Positions 10,576 through 21,105 of a stretch of DNA of 64,000 nucleotides are shown piece after piece. This stretch comes from Sophora flavescens (taxonomy: Eukaryota > Streptophyta > Magnoliopsida > Fabales > Fabaceae): positions 43,696,783 through 43,760,782 of the forward strand of contig CM061068.1 of NCBI GenBank assembly GCA_030762895.1. The letters run 5' to 3'. Numbering within the stretch: the stretch's first letter is position 1; each line of letters starts with the position of its first letter. Both the position numbers and the translations under genes were made by a program. The notes under the pieces were generated by a model, which saw only the letters and a list, made by a program, of their open reading frames with translations, did not search any database and was not told the DNA's origin.

Positions 10576-10804
10576 ATGAATCAACAAAATATAGAAAAAT
10601 TTGTATATAAACTAAACATGCTGGATCTAACTAGTCAAAACAATTTAAAGAATCTAATACAAGAATTAAAAGCTGAAATTACAGATGTATGTAAATGACA
10701 TATGAATTATCATTATAAATTTTGTGATTGTAAAAAATATGATAGAAAAATAGAATTAATAAAAATAATGATTATAAAATTAGAATTATGGATACAACAA
10801 TAAA
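10576..10804 (+). pseudogene. Small viral ORF after primer site
   Basis: About 75 codons with one internal stop (near 10697). Lysine- and isoleucine-rich, with HYKFCDCKKYDRKIE near the middle. Unrecognised. It ends where virus-like base composition stops. Confidence 0.4.
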
Positions 10805-11023
10805 ACCATCCGTACCAAAACCGTTGAATTTGCTGACCGTAGCTGTCCCCAAAATGAAAACGCAATAGACAGTTGGCCCTACGCGATAGGCCATGGCCGA
10901 TGACAACCATTTTGAGTTTTAAATTTGAGTTATAGACGTCTGACGTTTGTGGACACATTTAGCATGGGATTGTTGAGCAGTTTAGGTAATTATTGCAACG
11001 GAAGAACAAATTGAAATTTATGG
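10805..11023. other. Unassigned spacer between virus remnant and hAT
   Basis: The base composition is more balanced than in the flanks. No gene, repeat end or target duplication was recognised. Confidence 0.4.
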
Positions 11024-11518
11024 TAGGGGTGGCAAATCGGGCTAGCCCATCCCGACCCGTCGTGAACCCGCCATTAAATGGGGCGGGGTGGGTTGACCTG
11101 TCAAAAGTCTTGGGTTGAGTACTCCAACCCACCCTATTTTTTGATGGGTTGGCGGGTTAGCCTGCTAAGGAGGAAAATCTAGTAAATGGGTTGACGGGTT
11201 TGCAGGTTGGCCCGCTAAAATTATACAATTTAAAACAATATAAAACTAAATGTTACATAAATTAACAATGCAAACATTACTCAAAGAGAACATAGAGATA
11301 ATATGATAATATATAAATAGCTAAATACCTTCTGATATAGAAATTTAAATCATGTACCTTTGTCCTTTGAGTCATATCATATTGTCATACTCATACTATT
11401 AAAGTGATAATTAAAATTCCTAGTAGCAACTTGTAATTTAAAAAGTCCCACATCTTACAAACCAAATTCATAATCCAAACACAAAAAAAATGACATCATA
11501 TAATTTAAAATAAGCTAA

Positions 11519-13330
11519 TCATTCTTCATCATCTTCCATATCAACAATATTAGATGGCGCCCTAGGGGTAGATTGCTCCACTTTTCGATCCTCCTCATTA
11601 TCATCATCTACATATCACAATTTAAGTGAAAATAATTAAATTAACAAATGGCCAACAAAACAATATCATGATAAATAAATACATTAAAACTAAATAAATT
11701 AGTAAATTATCATCGCAAACAAAACCGTGCATCCAATTTCGAGTACAAACTAAAGCTTCCACATTTTTTGACAAGAGACGACTTCTATACTTGTTGAGTA
11801 CAATGGAGCCAATGCTAAATGCAGATTCAGACGCAACTGTTGTAATAGGGATGCTCAACAAGTCACGAGCCATTATAGATAGATCTGAAAACCGACTCTT
11901 ATTATCCTTCCACCATTGTAACACATCCAATTGGTCATAAAAACCGAAATCCAAATTTGCCTCTTCCAAATAAACATCTAGTTGAGACTTCCCAATTTTA
12001 CACGCAAGTTGTTGATTGTGCTCTTTCAATTCCTATTATATTTAACATGTAAAACACATGAAAAGGAAAACATTAAAGCAGGATAAGGTTAATAAAATTC
12101 AATAAAAAATAATTAAACTATATATAAACTTACATCAAACAAGTTTTGAGGAAAAGCCTTGGGTTCCTTCGACATGCTAGGAGTAGAAGATGAGGGCTGT
12201 AATACGTCTCTTTTTGGAAAAAGTAGTATACTTCTCAAATAGCATGTACAAATTTTTCTTTACGTTTTCCAACTTCAACTCATTTGTAGATGGATCAACT
12301 TTTGAGTAACAACAACTTAACGAAGAAAGCTTCATTCGTGGGTCAAGAATAGCTCCCATTGCAAGAACATTACTGTACTCTTCCCAGTATTTATCAAACT
12401 TCTCAAACATCTTTTCAGCCAAGCTTTTATAACCATATCTTCATCTTTCAAACTCTCAATCAAAACACACTGAATTTTCCAAACTTGCAAAAAATACAAG
12501 TTGGAGGTAGGATAGGATGCGCCAGAAATCAACTTGGTGGTTTCATAGAAAGGCAACAAGAACACACATATTTTTTCACATCTTTTCCATTCTTCCTCCA
12601 AAGGACAATACTTATAATTATCATCGTCAAAGTCAAGATTTTCAAATACACGACGATATTTAAGAGCACTCTGAAGCATCAAATAAGTTGAGTTCCATCT
12701 TGTAGGAACATCTAGACACAAGCCAACTGAAGTATCAACACCACCAATTCGTTCAATGCATTCCCTTAATTTTTTCATTCGAATCTCTGAACCCCGCACA
12801 TATTTCACACTTTCTCTAATTTTGCTCAATGCTTCACTAGCCAGCTTCAATCCCTCTTGGACAATTATATTTAAAATGTGTGCAGAACAACGTACATGAA
12901 AAAACTCTCCATCACATAACAACCAAATTTTCAAGACAAGTTGGCTTTTTAAATGTAGTTGCATAACATTATTTGCGGCCGCGTTATCTAAAGTGATAGA
13001 AAATTTTTTCTTCTCTATTCCCCAATCAGTCAAAAATTCAAGTATCTTCCTAGACAACTCCAATCCAGTATGAGGGGGAGGCATATGACAAAAGTTGAGA
13101 ATTTTGCTATTTAACTTCCAATTTGTGTCAACAAAATGAGCGGTCAAACAAATGTAACCTTCAGTAGTACAAGCTGTCCATAAATCAGAAGTTAAAGAAA
13201 TCTTGGTAGGAATACTAGCCATTTCTTGTTTAAGTTTTTCCTTCTCTCTCAAGTAAATATTCATGACATCGGTTTTAGCAGTATTTCTAGTAATATAAAT
13301 TACATCCGGATTCAGGTATTTCTACCATAT
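11519..13330 (-). pseudogene. hAT transposase (RICESLEEPER/Ac type), 5' end missing
   Basis: Reading down the minus strand, the frame starts inside PDVIYITRNTAKTDV near 13320 after a likely splice acceptor. It runs through SLTSDLWTA and VPTRWNSTYLML, then changes frame near 12425 into KFDKYWEEY and AILDPRMKL. After introns near 12216-12189 and about 12140-12030 it gives the dimerisation domain with WWKDNKSRFSDLSIMARDLL and ASESAFS. An acidic C-terminal exon ends near 11519. The N-terminal BED zinc finger is not found between 13330 and the element end. The frameshift near 12425 and the missing DNA-binding domain make it non-functional. Confidence 0.8.
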
Positions 13331-13559
13331 TGTTATTGTTCCTGCCTTTCTGCGTCTGCCGATTAGAACAACTGTATATGGAATATGCTTGCTAGCTATT
13401 GGCTTTTATGGAAAGAAAGGGATGGTTTTGTCTTTAAAAGATATATTATATTAATCATTAGATAAGGCTTTCTTTATATAGAAAATTGAGTTTCTGAACA
13501 GAAAAGTCAGAAATACAGAATGACAGAGTCACAACTCACAAAGATTCGCAGGCAAAGGC

Positions 13560-14248
13560 AATCACAATATCACAATTCACACAGTCAACGTCTCTGCGAG
13601 GAAAATAAGGAAATACAGAATGAGTGAATTATAAAACATATACCTGCAACTGCAAGGCTGCAAGTGGCCAAGTGGGTCGCGCCGGAGGGGGAGAACAGGT
13701 GTCGGGGACGTGCTAACGTAATGGGTCGTCGGAAGTCGGAACAGAGGACATCGTGGCGCGGTGGCGGCACATAGATAGCGAGAGAGAGAGAGAGCAAGAC
13801 AGCAAGCGCAGATGCGCAGTGACACTGAGATAGTGATGGTCGTGACAATGGGGCCGCCGTCCGGCACCGGAGGTGAGGAAGAAAGGTCGTCAGAGAGAAT
13901 TAGGGAGTTAAGGTTCCTCTTATGTGTTGAACTTTGATGGACTGGTCTGGTACAAACTACAAAGTGAGAAACTGAGAGTCACTTACGTAAGTTACGTTGT
14001 GAAATGTGAATAAACCAAGGGTCAGGACTCAGGACCATGCAAAAAAACATAGGAAGCTGAAAAGTTTTTTTTCAAATCAGACGGGCTAGCGGGCTAACCC
14101 GCCCCGACCCGCTCTTATCCCATTTTTTGGGCGGGTTGAACGGGGTGGGTCAAAGTCGGTTGATGGGTTGAGGACCTCAACCCAACCCACCAAGAAAGAT
14201 GGGTTAAACGACCCAACCCGACGGGCCCAACCCATTTTGCCACCCCTA
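13560..14248. other. GC-richer 5' region of hAT element
   Basis: Overlapping open frames occur here only because of the higher GC content; one includes a GAGA run at 13780-13795. No domain was seen. It probably holds the transposase promoter and 5' leader. Confidence 0.4.
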
Positions 14249-14307
14249 CAGACTGCAGTGAAGATGAAAGGTCAAACTCTTAAGTTGTTATTTTGATTGC
14301 GGATCTG

Positions 14308-14540
14308 GAGTGTCACAACCGTGCGACGAGAAGGAAAAATAATTCTTCCTTTTTAGATGATGGAGTCGCCAACAAAGTTTTTTATTGGGAGATGTTGGGA
14401 AAACCGTTTTCCAAAAGCAATTGGCCTTTCTTTTGAATAGAGATGAACATGGTTTAGGAGTCGATCATGCCTGGGGAAGGCATGGAGAATTATCCCCACG
14501 ACACCCTAAAGCATCTGTCGCTAATGACGGTTACCCTTGA
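14308..14540 (-). repeat. Old Tat/Ogre-type LTR end fragment
   Basis: TGTCACAACCGTGCGACG, GGAGTCGCCAACAAAG and GGAGTCGATCATG mirror, on the minus strand, the end of the Tat/Ogre-like LTR at 33740-33924. It is a heavily mutated relic. Confidence 0.5.
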
Positions 14541-15239
14541 TCGTGCAAATTAAAATTTTCCACTAAGAGATGCCATTAAACATTGTTGTTTCTGTTACCA
14601 TAATTCTCTTAAAAATGGTTATTTTATGGCAGAACAAGTCTTTTCAGATTAGGGGTGCTGCATAAAGGGAAAGAATCATTAATTAATTAGGTAAAGTATG
14701 GTTAGTATGCAAAATATACTATTTTAAAAAAATACAAAACATACCTTTATGAGGCGAAACCTTTTTAAAGCTAATAAAAAATTTGATTTAGTAATATATA
14801 TTTTTTTAGTTAATAGGTGTGTATCAAAACAACTATATTTTTTGAGGCCTAAAGCCCTAGTCTTGGTGGCTTGGGCCTCGGGCAGGCCCTGATTGGATTA
14901 GAGATGAATGATTAAAATTAAAATATAAAGTTATGCGACGTTTAAATGATCACATGAACATTAATTAATTTCTAATCATGATCATTCATGAGACACAAAT
15001 TTTTTCATCTAACTCTCGTATAAAAATATCCTTCTTACTGCATCCTCTACAATAATATAACATGTTAATTCAAAATTTATAATGTAGCTACTCGATCAAT
15101 TCTAGCATTGTTCTAATCACAATCCATGTTGTTGAATGGCTGGTAAAAAAAAAATCAGATCAGATCCCAACAAGCCACGATGACTATCACTTTCGTGTTG
15201 TACCCATTATCTAGTCAAATGTGTCTCTCAACCTGAATT

Positions 15240-15664
15240 TGGTGGCGGTAGACTTTGTCTTCAATTTTTTTTAGCAAAAATTGGATTAGTGGAAGGCTCT
15301 GCGAGTGTATTAATTAATTGAAAGGGTATAGAACAATGTGACATTCCAATATAACGTGCCCCGGAAAGGGTCACAATTTCATCTAGAGTCCGACCCTTTC
15401 TCGCGGAGTTTTCATCTAGTTGTTTGACATTGAAGAAAAAGTGCAGGGAGGCTTGGAAGGGTTGGGATTGCATTGGTATGCCTCCAATTTTGTAGGCACT
15501 GTCACCAGCCACAAAAGCAACGAATAAAGATATCAGATGAGACAGTTAGTGGACATCTTACTTCTATTTCCCTTCTTGCTTCATCAATGACTTCAAATTT
15601 CAAAGCCTCAAAAGCTTGGGTTGTTCACCGGATGTTCCTTTTCCGAAAGATTTTCAGGGATTGA
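15240..15664 (-). pseudogene. Class III peroxidase pseudogene fragment
   Basis: On the minus strand, from 15660, one reads SEKEHPVNNPSF, a stop, then FEVIDEARREIEVRCP, a frame change, AGDSAYKIGGI, FFNVKQLDENSARKGRTLDE and IVTLSGARYIGMSHCS. These are the central blocks, in order, of secreted plant heme peroxidases. In the family, the LSGAHTIG block supplies the proximal heme histidine; here it reads GARYIG, so the ligand is lost. The N-terminal distal-His region and the C-terminal third are absent. Stops, frame changes and the missing ligand mark a pseudogene. Confidence 0.78.
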
Positions 15665-15937
15665 ATCAAGCAGACAATGTATTACAAAGAACAAATTTAT
15701 AACTATGAACTTTATTGTTTTAAAATGTACACATTTTATAATATCCACAATATAAGCATGTAGGATCAATCATTAGACACATGTACACAAAAAATATAGT
15801 GAATTGGGGTGGAACTTAGCTCCCAACAATCTAATGATTTTCCTGATGCAAATAGAAAAACTAAAACAGAAAAAAGGAAACCGAATAAAAAGAGTATTTT
15901 ATAATATATAATAAAACGCAGAATATATGAACATGAT

Positions 15938-16011
15938 GGTCTTGTAGCTCAGTTGGTTAGAGCATTGGTCTTATGAGCCGAAGGTCGTGGGTTTGAGCCC
16001 TGCCAAGACCA
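15938..16011 (+). tRNA. tRNA-Ile, anticodon UAU
   Basis: A 74-nt cloverleaf with acceptor stem GGTCTTG/CAAGACC, D arm GCTC/GAGC, anticodon stem TTGGT/GCCGA, loop CTTATGA with anticodon TAT (15972-15974), T arm GTGGG/CCTGC with loop TTTGAGC, and discriminator base A. The B box is GGGTTTGAGCC (one base from consensus). A run of 12 T residues after the acceptor stem is a strong RNA polymerase III terminator. There is no intron. The gene looks intact. Confidence 0.9.
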
Positions 16012-17428
16012 TTTTTTTTTTTTGCCAAAACTCCCTAAGTTAGTTGAACTTCGAGCGCGTATCTTGGTAAACAGGTCAACTAATGCCCTCCTGAGTCAAC
16101 TTGTGCGTCTCTGATCCAATATCAGCATCGGTGAGAGTACATCTCTTCCTTTCGTTCTTTCTATTCTCCCCCGCGATCTCCAATTCAATTTCATTCATAT
16201 CTCAAATTTCTATTTTACTTGTAATATGATTTTAAATGAAGTTTATAAAAACATGTTTTAATGTAGTTCTTACATTTAAAACATCATTTGCATCTAATTA
16301 TGGATACATAGAATGTTAATGCTAGTTTGGTCCTTAGCATTTAACTTATGACCCAGTTGATGGCTATTAAAATATTTTTGCCTGAATTTACATCCTTAAA
16401 GTTATTGATTGAAGGATGGTAATAATTTTGGGTAAATTGAATTTACATTCTTGTAAGCTACGCATGCTTAGTAAAAGACCAAATTTGTGTTCAAATGAAT
16501 GTGTATACTTGTTACCTCTTTCCCGGTTTTGCTTCATCTTTAATAACGAGACAAGAAAATCTGATGTGGTTCATTGTAGAAATATGCAGGGTTCTTTAGG
16601 TGGGATTTGTAAGTGTACTCACTTGCTATTAGACATTAATGAATTTTAGAGGTTACATATTATTTAGTTAGGTAGCATTTGCATGCATGTTGTTAGTTAG
16701 GTAGAATTTGCGTGTTGTTTGACCGTTGCGTTTAGTTGCTACTGCATATAGTGTTTAGCACCCATGCGAAACATATGGGATCATTTTTCTTTAAAACAAA
16801 AATAATTCAGAGCACCAAAAAAAAAATCCAATATTTAACAATACTAATAATTGTGGTAAAAACTTTTATACAATAATAATTTTTTACTAATTAAAACATG
16901 AAGGCATAAATTAATAATGCAACAAAATTACTATACTAATTAACACATACTTTAGGTGCACATAACATCAATTCCTAATTTTTTAACAGCACATTTAAAA
17001 CTGTTATAAATATGCACAAATCTATAAACCAAAAGTTGACCAAGTAATTTCTATTTTCAATTTATCATTTTTTTTACACAATTTCAATTTATCATTTAAA
17101 AACAAATACCTCACATATGTTATAATTATAATTCCAAAATAAAAATCTAACAATAGCAGTCTAAATGGTTTGGGTCAAACCAAGAATTCTTATTTTTGAT
17201 CTAAATTCCAACTTCAACAAATAATTTTCATATTGAAAATTTGCCTCAAACACAACCTTTTTACTTTCTAAGGCTTTAACATTTATACATATACAATACA
17301 CGGGATAATAATTAATAAAAGTAATAAAAAATATAAATATTCAAAACAAATAATTAATTTTAAATAATTATTTTATAACATTAACATTTTTTCACGAGCC
17401 AAACTTAGAATTTCAAATCTTTGACTTA
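16012..17428. other. AT-rich stretch without recognised genes
   Basis: A short ORF (16416-16649) has no recognisable domain. No repeats or element ends were seen. Confidence 0.4.
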
Positions 17429-17436
17429 GCTCCACT

Positions 17437-18494
17437 TAGGGCTAGACAAAATATTTTAATCGACCGCAACCCGAGAAGATTGAACGAGAAAGTAGTCACG
17501 CGGGCGGGCAGATTCGGGTTTGCGGGTCACCGGGTTGAATGCTCAGTTTCACACGGATTAGTTCGAGTGGGTTCGGGTGTGGTAAAAAAAATCTGTTTCC
17601 GACCGAACTCGCCCGCATATAATTAATATATAATTATTTTAATTTTTGATTCTCCTTAAATTTGATTGGTTGTCTCTGATTTCTCTTAAATCTTATTGGT
17701 CCTCATATAACCTATCATTATCCTTATCCTTTAATCCTTTAATAATAATAATTTCTCAAGATCTGTCATACTCTTTCTTCGTTCAGCCTCTCTGACTCCT
17801 CAAGACTTCAACATCTCCCATCCTCTCTCTTCATTGTTGTCCCTCTGGTTCCTTCCTCTCCCACCACCACGACTCACAATCGCACCACCACGGCTCACAG
17901 TCGCACCACCACGACCTCCTGGCGGCCTGCCATCACACCACCTCCCCTCTGGTTCCTCTCTCACCACCACGACTTCACATCGCACGACGCCTCTGTTGCT
18001 GCGACCCGCCACGCGAACCCACCACCACGACTCCATATCGCACGTTCTTGCTCTCAGACCTCGCGGTACCACACCACACTGGTTCGTGCGTCTTCCTCAG
18101 ATCTGTTACCGACCTGCCTTCACCTATGGTTCTTCTGGTTCACCATGGCGACATCACACTTTCTCTTCTTTTTCTTTCAGATCTGCTTTGTATTAATGTT
18201 AAAGTTGTTTTTTGGGAAATTTTGTTCAAAGTTTCAAACTTTACGTGTTCTTCGTTCTTGATGTTTGATGATCTGGGTTTCAACCATTGAAGTTTGATGT
18301 TGCTGCATTTGGGTTTCTTTTCTTCTCCTCTTAATTTTTTTTATTATCTTGAAACATTATATTTTTAATTTGGCCCTCAGCCGCTTCGACTCGACCGCTG
18401 ACCCGTCGAACCGACGACATGCCAACCCGCCTAATCCGAAGGCTGCAATGGTCGGGAATGGGTGACATGCTTAACCGACCAGTGTCCACTCCTA
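17437..18494. mobile_element. Nonautonomous hAT element with 8-bp target duplication
   Basis: GCTCCACT stands on both sides (17429-17436 and 18495-18502), an exact 8-bp duplication typical of hAT. The ends TAGGGCTAGACA and, inverted, TAGGAGTGGACA are imperfect terminal repeats. Subterminal CCCGAACC- and GGGTTCGGG-like motifs match hAT ends. The interior (17800-18200) is GC-rich with long overlapping Pro/Ser/His-rich frames on both strands and no transposase. Those frames look like composition effects, although a captured promoter or first exon cannot be excluded. Confidence 0.8.
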
Positions 18495-18549
18495 GCTCCA
18501 CTCGTGCACACCCTAATTCTTAGAAGACACAAGGCCAACTTGTGATACA

Positions 18550-19206
18550 TTAAGGCCCCGTTTGTGAGAGCTTAAATAAGCTCCTTATGACTTATCTGAT
18601 GTCATAAGTTCTTATGCCACATGTTTGCCACAACTTATGAAAAGAACTTATGGCATTTCATAAGTTACTTTTAACTTATTCTCATAAGTTAGGAAAACTA
18701 GCTTATGGAAATTGCAGAAGCTCTTATGCGGACCAGCGCCCAGCGCTGGCAGCAGCGCCCAGCGCTGCAGACGAGCAGCGCCCAGCGCTGGTCCTCTGCG
18801 GGAAGTGATTTTGGAGATTCGCCCCGCGAACCTTGGCTCGCCTCGCGAGTGTGGAAACCAGAAGCCAGCGCCCAGCGCTGGTGATGTAGCGCCCAACGCT
18901 GGTGAAAAAATTAAGCGTTTTTCATCTTTGTTTAAAAAAAAACCAATAAATCAAATTATTTGGTTTTTTTTAAGCAATCAAATTGTTTGTTAAAATTACA
19001 TTTTTATTGTAATTTTATAAAAAAAAATGTCCATAAGCACTTATATAGTAATGTATCCAAACGCTTTAATTTCGTATAAGTGCTTTTGGAAATATGCATC
19101 CAAACGCACATGACTTATTGAATTCAAGCTCTTATGGCATAAGCTCTTGTACAATAAGGCATTATGCTATAAGTGCTTAGTTAAACGTTTTTCCCAAAGG
19201 CACCCT
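18550..19206. mobile_element. MITE-like element (PIF/Harbinger or hAT type)
   Basis: The ends AGGCCCCGTTTG and (inverted) AGGGTGCCTTTGG, each next to TTA/TAA, suggest a short nonautonomous DNA transposon. Inside, CATAAG and CTTATG motifs recur in both orientations on each flank. The centre is a GC-rich insert listed separately. The superfamily is uncertain. Confidence 0.55.
18733..18902. repeat. GC-rich palindromic repeats in MITE
   Basis: Five copies of an AGCGCCCAGCGCTG motif (near 18734, 18753, 18776, 18866 and, with one change, 18887), each partly self-complementary, lie in otherwise AT-rich DNA. Between them is a GC-rich spacer with GCCTCGCGAG and GCCCCGCGAACC. They are unlike the rest of the element. 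Confidence 0.8.
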
Positions 19207-20005
19207 AAATATAATTTATTTTTGGATTCAAATATAAATTTAAAAATAGCATTTATAATTTTTCAATTTAATAATATAATTAATAGATAACACATGCGGC
19301 GCCAATATAAAAAAAAAAATCTAGATGTTACATGATAAAAGTTAGCGATGTGAGATGACAATATGCATTAGCACATAACATGAAGTAAACCAAATTACTT
19401 CACGTATATATATTTTCATTTGGACGATCTTTTAAAAAAAAAGTATTTATATGGTATAAAAGTAGAACCAGGAGTTATTTTGTATTTAGATGAGTTTTAT
19501 AAAAAAGGATTTTTGAAAAATTTATTATAAGGATATTATTATACAATAAAATATTAATTATCTTTACTCTTTTTTTTTATTATTTCTCCTTTTTTTAGAA
19601 GTTATGAATTATAACTTTTTAAAAAAACATCCAAATATGCCTTTTTGATTGCTTTTGTTTTTTTTTTTAAAAGCCCATCAAAACATCTATATTTTTTTCA
19701 GAGCACTTTTATTTCAAAAACAAATGTTTTTTTTCCAAAAAAAACCAATCCAAACATATTTTTAATACCGGAAGTTAATGTCCGATACACTGATTTTATA
19801 ATACCGGAAGTCTAATACGGAAATACATTTCCGGTATTGGAATCCCATTTCTCAATTCTCAAATTCACATTTCGCCCAAAACTTCACTTTCCTGAACTTG
19901 TGCCTCAAACTTAGAAAGAAAACCGGAGCATATATTACACACACGAGGTGATAAATATATTTGCAATTTGCAACTAAGTAAGGTTGGCGGTTGATGGGCA
20001 CATAG

Positions 20006-20008
<3 letters not shown>

Positions 20009-20057
<49 letters not shown>
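20009..20057. repeat. (TA)n microsatellite
   Basis: About 24 uninterrupted TA units, directly before the AUX/IAA fragment. Similar runs occur at about 6609-6648, 6703-6741, 32634-32670, 48719-48788, 53353-53421 and 59482-59504. Confidence 0.9.
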
Positions 20058-20063
<6 letters not shown>

Positions 20064-20210
20064 AGCGTTATGGAGGCAGAGGGAGAGAGCAAGTACAAGA
20101 GGATAAATTTTGAAGAAACCGAGTTGCGACTCAGGCTTCCTGGTGGCTCTGCAAATGATCATGGCGAGTCAGCGCTCAAGTGCAATACCACTGGGAAGAG
20201 AGGTTTCTGA
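20058..20210 (+). pseudogene. AUX/IAA repressor, exon 1 fragment
   Basis: From the ATG at 20070 (another in-frame ATG lies at 20058), 46 codons give INFEETELRLRLPGG, the domain I EAR-type repression motif (LxLxL) of AUX/IAA proteins, then NTTGKRGF, which precedes domain II, then a stop at 20208. Family members usually have LRLGLPG; here the central Gly is Arg, though LxLxL is kept. The auxin-degron domain II and the PB1 domains III/IV are missing. A (TA)n run lies just upstream, where a 5' leader would be. This is a truncated, probably dead, copy. Confidence 0.8.
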
Positions 20211-20758
20211 CAGTCACAAACCGGTTGTATAATTGCGGTATGCATTGTAAACTAACCAACCGGATGTATAAGTCCGGTTTATTTAAATAGTGTACATGAA
20301 ATTAACTACCGATATCATAAAGAACGGAAATTCTTTATGTATTGTTCAAATCAATTCAAATCGCATATGGTGCGAGATTTATACGATTTGAACAAGAAAG
20401 GAAAGAATCGTGAGGTTGCACCACCCAACCCATATCATGGATCCCTCCCCTTTGATTGCGATTCCCACGCTTGTAAAAAGGAAAAAGGGGATTTTGTTTC
20501 CTTCCTTCCATGACTGTAGCGCCGGAGTTTGCGAGGTAAGCATCGTTTCCTTTTTTACTCTCGATCACGAAATTAATTGCGTTTTATGGCTGTGCAGATT
20601 GAGGAAGATGCGGTCACAAACAAAGCAAGGGTTGGGGTGATATAAAACAGAGAACAAGGTACATACAAAAGAGGGAAAAACTAATTCAATTGATTCGGCT
20701 GTTGTTGTCTGTAACGCATTAAACATGTTGACATTTTTTGCTAATACTTCTTTGTCAG

Positions 20759-20913
20759 GTCTTGGATTCATAACTTCCATAACATTCATCATCACGTCAT
20801 CGTGGTTGGGTGCCTCTGTCCTTGGCCTTGGGGAGTGGTTTATCAAGCGAATGCCACTTGTTCGCCATATTTATAACGCCTTCAAGCAGATTAGTGCTGC
20901 TATCCCACCAGGT
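20759..20913 (+). pseudogene. LIKE-COV (LCV) exon, GLGF...KQISAAI segment
   Basis: After a splice acceptor (TTTGTCAG), the exon encodes GLGFITSITFI, then SSWLGASVLGLGEWFIKRMP and VRHIYNAFKQISAAI, the central membrane part of plant COV/LCV proteins (integral membrane proteins with roles in vascular patterning and trafficking). Relative to the family as I recall it, about six residues between ITFI and SSWLG are missing, which shortens a membrane segment. A GT donor follows at 20914. The exons that should precede it are not upstream. Confidence 0.8.
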
Positions 20914-21007
20914 GTGTTTGCCAACAACATCTCACTCTTAATTGTGATACAAACATTATTGTAATATTGGGTGAGAACAGTTTATGTTGACATGCGTATT
21001 GTGACAG

Positions 21008-21105
21008 ATCAAAATACACAAGCCTTCGAAGAAGTAGCCATCATTCGGCATCCACGTATTGGTGAATATGCATTTGGATTCATTTCCTCATCCGTTGTCC
21101 TTCAG
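21008..21105 (+). pseudogene. LIKE-COV exon, DQNTQAF...VVLQ segment
   Basis: It begins after GTGACAG and encodes DQNTQAFEEVAIIRHPRIG and EYAFGFISSSVVLQ, followed by a GT donor. This is the expected next exon after 20759-20913, with a compatible phase. The following C-terminal exon of the family is not found before 21374. Confidence 0.8.

Larger units (their letters stand above)
7855..10804 (+). mobile_element. Endogenous pararetrovirus remnant (Caulimoviridae, soymovirus-like)
   Basis: In order: the end of an ORF, a 35S-like promoter with a polyadenylation signal about 160 bp downstream, an ORF with 30K-superfamily movement-protein features, coiled-coil and acidic small ORFs, and a tRNA-Met primer site followed by another small ORF. 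This is the circular caulimovirid order opened within the gene before the promoter. A primer site lying downstream of the movement gene is described for soymoviruses, which infect legumes. Coat protein, protease and reverse transcriptase are absent. Every ORF has stops or frame changes, so this is a fossil. The left edge is the gypsy insertion; the right edge is about 10804. Confidence 0.75.
11024..14248 (-). mobile_element. hAT transposon with decayed transposase
   Basis: The termini TAGGGGTGGCAAA (11024) and TTTGCCACCCCTA (14248) are inverted repeats of the hAT type. Both ends continue into subterminal stretches rich in GGGTTGG and CCCAACCC. A transposase lies on the minus strand. No 8-bp target duplication is visible (ATTTATGG on the left, CAGACTGC on the right), so the insertion is old or rearranged. 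Confidence 0.8.

Noticed and set aside
11016..14256. 8-bp target duplication for the larger hAT
   Set aside because: ATTTATGG on the left and CAGACTGC on the right do not match.
17834..18196. Long Pro/Ser/His-rich frames on both strands in the short hAT
   Set aside because: Open frames on both strands come from GC-rich composition. No domain or splice site supports a gene.
19865..20162. Frames with Ile-Tyr runs over the TA microsatellite
   Set aside because: Translation of a TA repeat gives alternating IY. Similar artefacts occur at 32560-32754 and 48647-48913.
20410..20640. Two short exon-like segments with GTAAGC and GCAG borders before the LCV exon
   Set aside because: They join to MDPSPLIAIPTLVKRKKG...IEEDAVTNKARVGVI, which I do not recognise as LCV or any other family. 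Kept only as a note.
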